A stretch of DNA of 64,000 nucleotides. Origin: JBBROS01 sp965217935 (GTDB taxonomy: Bacteria > Pseudomonadota > Alphaproteobacteria > Acetobacterales > Acetobacteraceae). A program made the position numbers and the translations under genes. The stretch spans positions 558,001 to 622,000 of the forward strand of contig OZ244581.1 in assembly GCA_965217935.1 (NCBI GenBank), given 5' to 3'. The notes under the pieces were generated by a model. The model was not told the origin of the DNA and did no database searches. It worked only from the letters and a program-made list of their open reading frames with translations. Positions 60,162 through 64,000 of the stretch are shown piece after piece. Position 1 is the stretch's first letter. Each line of letters opens with the position of its first letter.

Positions 60162-61040
60162 TCAGTTCAGCAACCCGGCGCCCGTCATCGCCGCCCGCAC
60201 CTGCTCGCGCACCGGCGCGGACACAGGCGCGATCGGCAGCCGGCAGAACCCCGAGCCATGCCCCAGCAGGCTGGCCGCATACTTCACCGGCGCCGGGCTG
60301 CTCTCCGCGAACATGGCGTCGTGCAGGTCAAGCAGCCGCTCCTGCACCGCCATCGCCCGTTCCACGTCGCCCGCCTGCCAGGCCTTGTGCATCGAACTGC
60401 AAAGCCCCGGCGCCACGTTGCCCGTAACGCTGATGCATCCAACCCCGCCCGCTGCCAAAAACGCCAGCGCCGTATGATCCTCCCCCGACAACTGGCAGAA
60501 CCCCGCCCCGCAAGCACGCCGCGTATGCAACGGCCGCACCAGGCTCGCCGTCGAATCCTTCACGCCCACGATGTTCGGGTGCTTCGCCAACCGCGCCATG
60601 GTGGCCACGCTCATGTCCACGACGCTGCGCGGCGGGATGTTGTAGATGACGACCGGCAAGTCCGCGGCATCCGCCACCGCCTCGAAGTGCAGCGCCAACC
60701 CTTCCTGCGTCGGCTTGTTGTAATAGGGCGTCACCACCAGCGCCGCGTCCGCCCCCGCCTGTTTCGCGTGCCGGGCCAGGGCGGCCGCCTCCGCCGTGCT
60801 GTTCGACCCGGCCCCGGCGATCACGGGCACGCGCCCCCCCGCCGCCTCCACCGCAATCTCCACCACCCGGCAGTGCTCGGCATGGCTCAGCGTCGGGCTT
60901 TCCCCTGTCGTCCCCACCGGCACGATCCCGTCCGTCCCCTGCCGGATCTGCCAATCGACGAACCCGGCAAACGCCTCCTCGTCAATTGCGCCGTCCTCGC
61001 GCATCGGGGTGATCAGCGCGACCAGCGAGCCCTTGAACAT
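60162..61040 (-). CDS. dapA: 4-hydroxy-tetrahydrodipicolinate synthase
   Basis: 292 residues. Condenses pyruvate with aspartate semialdehyde at the head of the lysine/DAP branch. Schiff-base K161 in IVGVKDST, Y133 in VIYNIPPRS, and the TTGESPTL phosphate/substrate loop at 44-51. The ATG at 61040 is preceded by a GGAGAGAGA site; the frame upstream has no homology. It feeds the same pathway as dapF (10.5 kb). Confidence 0.95.
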   Translation of the reverse strand: MFKGSLVALITPMREDGAIDEEAFAGFVDWQIRQGTDGIVPVGTTGESPTLSHAEHCRVVEIAVEAAGGRVPVIAGAGSNSTAEAAALARHAKQAGADAALVVTPYYNKPTQEGLALHFEAVADAADLPVVIYNIPPRSVVDMSVATMARLAKHPNIVGVKDSTASLVRPLHTRRACGAGFCQLSGEDHTALAFLAAGGVGCISVTGNVAPGLCSSMHKAWQAGDVERAMAVQERLLDLHDAMFAESSPAPVKYAASLLGHGSGFCRLPIAPVSAPVREQVRAAMTGAGLLN

Positions 61041-61175
61041 CGTCTCTCTCCAAGCCGCCGCAACCGTGCGGCGAAGCGAGCATATTAAACTCCAACCGTC
61101 CTGACCGGAACCGCTGATTCCAAACAAGCTGCATAGCCGCTTGCATCCGCATAAACAGCATGTTACAAAGACGAA

Positions 61176-61991
61176 ATGAAACAGACCCGGATCGGAGTGA
61201 ATGTTTTACCGGCAACAAGCAGGCCGGTCAGCCTCAGTCCTTATTTCTTATACACATTATTCTCCATGCTCTGCTTGCTTGCAGCCTTCGCGTTCGCGAA
61301 GGCGCCCACCGCTTTCGACATCCCTATCGTACATTGGGTTAACGGGTTTGCCAGCCAAAGCCACGCTGCCGATAAATTCTTCTATGACATAGACCGCTAT
61401 TACGGTCTCTCCGGCGTTCTGCTGATGACGTTTGTTTGCTTCTGCTGGTTCGCAAGCAGCTCGGCACGGGAGCAAGCGCGCCTCCTTGTCGGCGCGCTCG
61501 TGGCTTTCCCCGCAGGCGTCGTCAGCCGCTTCCTTCAGCACACGCTGCCGACCCATTCCAGGCCGTTCTACGATCCGCTCGCGGCTTTCCAGAACCCGTC
61601 CGACCTCCCCAGGCTGTCGCTGAACACCTGGAACTCGTTCCCGAGCGACCACGCCACCACCTTCGGCGCGCTCGTGGCGGTCATCCTCATCAGCCGGCCC
61701 CAGCTCGCCTGGGTTCTCGTCCCATACTACGCCGTACTGGAATTCGCCCGGCTTTACATGGGAATCCATTACCCCACCGACCTCATCGCCGGAACGGCGC
61801 TCGGGGCAGCCGTGGTTTGCGCTTGCCAGATGAGTTGGGTTTTGGCCATCGGCGAGCGTGTCGTCATCTGGAGCAGAGCCCACCCGGCGCCGTTCTACGC
61901 CCTGGCTTTCATGCTCAGCTACCAGATCGCCACGCTGTTCGGGGATATCCGGGACATCGTCGGCGGATTCACGATCGTAGGGCTATCATGA
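61176..61991 (+). CDS. PAP2-family membrane phosphatase
   Basis: 271 residues, about six membrane helices. The three PAP2 motifs are recognisable: HTLPTHSRPF (K/R-x6-RP type), NSFPSDHATTFGAL (PSGH-like, here PSDH), and ARLYMGIHYPTDLIAG (SRxxxGxHxxxD type) with the catalytic histidines. Likely an undecaprenyl-diphosphate or lipid phosphatase of the inner membrane. Divergent from dapA. The substrate is not deducible. Confidence 0.85.
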   Translation: MKQTRIGVNVLPATSRPVSLSPYFLYTLFSMLCLLAAFAFAKAPTAFDIPIVHWVNGFASQSHAADKFFYDIDRYYGLSGVLLMTFVCFCWFASSSAREQARLLVGALVAFPAGVVSRFLQHTLPTHSRPFYDPLAAFQNPSDLPRLSLNTWNSFPSDHATTFGALVAVILISRPQLAWVLVPYYAVLEFARLYMGIHYPTDLIAGTALGAAVVCACQMSWVLAIGERVVIWSRAHPAPFYALAFMLSYQIATLFGDIRDIVGGFTIVGLS

Positions 61992-62049
61992 CGCGGATTT
62001 GCAAACGGGAGACGTTTTGGAAGGTCCTGCCCGTCTGTTAAGCAGGGCC

Positions 62050-64000
62050 ATGCGCCACCCCCAGGCCCTGCTCTGCGCAGCACTCCTCGCCCCCCTTCAA
62101 GCCGGCGCAAACCCCCTCATGCAGGCTGTCCGGGCCGACCAATGGCCTGAGGCGGCCGCCTTGGCCGCTGCCGAACCGGACCCGCTGGCAAAAAAGCTCG
62201 TCCTCTACTATCGCCTCCTTGCGCCAGGCGCCGCCACCGCCGCCGAGATCGCTGACTTTATGGCGCAGAACACCGCCTGGCCGAATCACGCCCTACTCAG
62301 CCGCCGCCTGCAGGACGCTCTCGCCGCCGAAAAGGACGACCGCACCGTCCTGTCCATCTGCAAGCAGCAGCCGCCGCAAGCAATCCCCTCCCTCCTCCGC
62401 TGCGCCGACGCGGAGAGCGTCGCCAGCAAACCATCCGCGGAGAGCGTCGCCAGCAAACCATCCGCGGAGAGCGTCGCCAGCAAACCATCCGCGGAGAGCG
62501 TCGCCCGCCGGGCCTGGACCACCGACATCACCGACATCCTCGCCGAAACCGCCTTCCTGGCCCGCTGGTCCGCCCAACTCCGCGCCGAAGACCAGTGGGC
62601 CCGTTTCGACCACCTCGCCTGGTCCGGCACGCCCGCCGCCAGCGGCGCCATGACCCGGCAACTCGCCCGCCTCACCCCGTCTCAGCGCGCCGCGGCCCTT
62701 GCCCGCCTTGCTCTTCGAACCGATGCGCCGACCGCCCCGGCCCAGGTCCGCGCCCTCCCCCGCGCCGCCCAGGACGACCCAACCATGGCGCTCGAACTCG
62801 CCCGCTGGTATCGCCGCGCCGGGCAGGATCACGACGCCGCCCAAGTCTGGACCGGCCCGGGCATTGCCGCCGAACAATCCGCCCCACCCAGCCGCCAGGC
62901 CGCCTACTGGTCCGAACGCAACCGCCTCGCCCGCGACCTCCTCCGCGGCGGCGAACCCGCCCTTGCCTACTCCGTTGCCGCCGCCCCCGCCGCGACGAGG
63001 GACTCGAGGCTCGACCAAGCCTTCCTCGTCGGCTGGATCGCGCTGCGGAAGCTGGCCCGGCCCGCCGACGCCAGCCTGCATTTCGCCGCCCTCGAACAGA
63101 TGTCCCCCGCCGCCATCACCCAAGGCCGCGCCCACTACTGGCTCGCCCGCGCCCAAGCCGCCGCCGGCAACTCCGCCGGCGCCCGCGCCGAGTTCCAGGC
63201 CGCCGCCGATTGGCCCACAACCTATTACGGCCAGCTCGCCGCACTCGCCCTTGGCGACACCCCTGAGGCCCTCGCCGCAAGCATCCGCGCCGCCCATGAC
63301 CCGGATTGGGACACAGAGGCCGCCCTCTGCTTCCTGGACCAGGACCTCGCCCGCGCCGCCCTCCTCCTCACCGCCTGGGGCGAGCCCCGCCGCGCCAAAG
63401 CCTTCCTCCAGCGCCTCGGCGACCTCGCCCCCAACCCTGCCGCCCGCTCCCTCGCCGCCCGCTTCGCCCTCGAACTCGGCCTCCCCGAACAAGCCGTCGC
63501 CATCGCCCGCCGCGCCGGCGGCGCCGGCCTCATGCTCCCCGCCGCCGGCTGGCCCGCCGCCTTCGCCCCGCCCGGCGACGCAATCGAACCCGGCATCGCC
63601 CTCGGCATCATGCGCCAGGAAAGCAGCTTCGACCCCGAGGCGCTCAGCCGCTCCGGCGCCCGCGGCCTCATGCAGCTCATGCCCGCCACCGCCGCCGAGG
63701 TCGCCGGCAAGCTCGGCCTGCCCGTCAGCATCCCGACCCTCACCGCCGACCCGGCCTACAACATGCGCCTCGGCACGACCTATCTCGCCGCCCTGCTCGC
63801 CCGCTTCGGCGGCGCGCTGCCGCTCGCCATCGCCGCCTACAACGCCGGGCCAAACCGCGTCGCCGACTGGCTCATCGGCGCCCCTGATCCCATCGCCTCG
63901 CCCGGCGACATGATCGACTGGATCGAGCAGATCCCCTTCGACGAGACCCGCAACTACGTCCAGCGCGTGATCGAAAACATCGTCATCTACCGCGCCCGCC
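62050..64000 (+). CDS. Soluble lytic murein transglycosylase (3' partial)
   Basis: At least 650 residues, continuing past the right edge. Begins MRHPQALLCAALLAPLQAGA, a signal-peptide-like start. A long helical superhelix domain of the Slt70 type follows (for example SAPPSRQAAYWSERNRLA, AHYWLARAQAAAG), then the SLT catalytic domain: GIMRQESSFDPEALS with the catalytic Glu, GARGLMQLMPATAAEVA, and AAYNAGPNRVADW. It cleaves peptidoglycan strands to anhydro-muropeptides in the periplasm. A 9-residue tandem repeat (AESVASKPS) sits near residues 121-152. The GC-rich shadow frames on both strands are not genes. Confidence 0.92.
   Translation, partial: MRHPQALLCAALLAPLQAGANPLMQAVRADQWPEAAALAAAEPDPLAKKLVLYYRLLAPGAATAAEIADFMAQNTAWPNHALLSRRLQDALAAEKDDRTVLSICKQQPPQAIPSLLRCADAESVASKPSAESVASKPSAESVASKPSAESVARRAWTTDITDILAETAFLARWSAQLRAEDQWARFDHLAWSGTPAASGAMTRQLARLTPSQRAAALARLALRTDAPTAPAQVRALPRAAQDDPTMALELARWYRRAGQDHDAAQVWTGPGIAAEQSAPPSRQAAYWSERNRLARDLLRGGEPALAYSVAAAPAATRDSRLDQAFLVGWIALRKLARPADASLHFAALEQMSPAAITQGRAHYWLARAQAAAGNSAGARAEFQAAADWPTTYYGQLAALALGDTPEALAASIRAAHDPDWDTEAALCFLDQDLARAALLLTAWGEPRRAKAFLQRLGDLAPNPAARSLAARFALELGLPEQAVAIARRAGGAGLMLPAAGWPAAFAPPGDAIEPGIALGIMRQESSFDPEALSRSGARGLMQLMPATAAEVAGKLGLPVSIPTLTADPAYNMRLGTTYLAALLARFGGALPLAIAAYNAGPNRVADWLIGAPDPIASPGDMIDWIEQIPFDETRNYVQRVIENIVIYRAR
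62410..62505 (+). repeat. 27-bp in-frame minisatellite within the lytic transglycosylase gene
   Basis: Three identical 27-bp units (62410-62436, 62437-62463, 62464-62490) plus a 15-base partial fourth, each encoding AESVASKPS. The length is a multiple of three, so copy number can change without breaking the frame. Confidence 0.95.

Noticed and set aside
62410..62505. A CRISPR-like array
   Set aside because: The repeats are contiguous 27-bp units without spacers and lie in frame within a gene; it is a minisatellite.
62699..63913. Pro/Ser/Ala-rich 404-codon frame near the right edge
   Set aside because: The true frame here is the lytic transglycosylase starting at 62050, which carries the SLT motifs; this is a +1 shadow.
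1..64000. Defence system, prophage, integrative element or biosynthetic cluster
   Set aside because: No integrase, phage structural, restriction, Cas, NRPS/PKS or conjugation genes are recognisable; accessory content is limited to IS remnants, an orphan HepT-like gene, a Uma2 relic and the RTX protease.

Overview
The window is a GC-rich stretch of bacterial chromosome, most likely from an alphaproteobacterium and plausibly Acetobacteraceae. The evidence is gene order (trpE-trpG-trpD-trpC-moaC-moeA-lexA; hisG-hisD-infA-maf-RNase G-yacG; tRNA-Trp-secE-nusG), a direct-repeat GAAC-N7-GAAC LexA box of the alphaproteobacterial type, and a short HisG. The family assignment is inference. Almost all of it is housekeeping sequence, interrupted by insertion-sequence scars and several dispersed palindromic repeats.

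Layout. 0-3.1 kb: end of a branched-chain amino acid binding protein, a RutF-type flavin reductase, CsbD and an MFS transporter. 4-6.7 kb: fusA and a divergent DUF302 protein. 7.2-8.4 kb: an IS630 element whose right end has replaced the 3' end of ftsY. 8.4-11.7 kb: dapF-mtaB-ftsY operon (leftward) and an orphan HepT-like gene. 11.9-16.8 kb: rpmI-rplT-pheS-pheT and a Nudix protein. 16.9-18 kb: a decayed IS630 beside tRNA-Phe. 18.3-22.6 kb: hisG-hisD-infA-maf-RNase G-yacG (leftward). 22.7-23.7 kb: IS110 and IS5 debris with repeat copy A. 23.7-30.5 kb: sugar epimerase, bdhA, YceI, a fused MFS protein, polyprenyl synthase, DUF2007 and a TrmN6-like methyltransferase. 30.6-34.9 kb: nrdA-nrdB, glutaredoxin and ComF. 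35-36 kb: an IS5-family element inserted at the CTAG end of repeat copy C. 36.7-37.9 kb: an RTX-tailed serine protease. 38.1-41.9 kb: ruvX and gatCAB. 42-45.7 kb: GST, galU and a phosphohexomutase. 45.8-47.4 kb: IS630 and IS256 fragments and a frameshifted Uma2 gene. 47.5-57 kb: tpiA, ppiD, the trp-moa-moe genes and lexA. 57-64 kb: a tfoX-like gene with an internal stop, nusG-secE, tRNA-Trp, TonB, tRNA-Gly, smpB, dapA, a PAP2 phosphatase, and a lytic transglycosylase running off the window with an in-frame 27-bp minisatellite.

I found no clear multi-gene defence or biosynthetic system. The most unusual content is non-coding: (1) a ~115-170 bp multi-hairpin repeat in three diverged copies, one abutting a broken IS110 gene and one carrying an IS5 insertion at its edge; (2) a ~105 bp palindromic repeat in two copies, one with a perfect 20-bp stem; (3) a short GC-rich palindrome in three intergenic spaces. 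Several genes are caught in decay (tfoX nonsense codon, Uma2 frameshift, IS-modified ftsY end, MFS remnant antisense to gatB).
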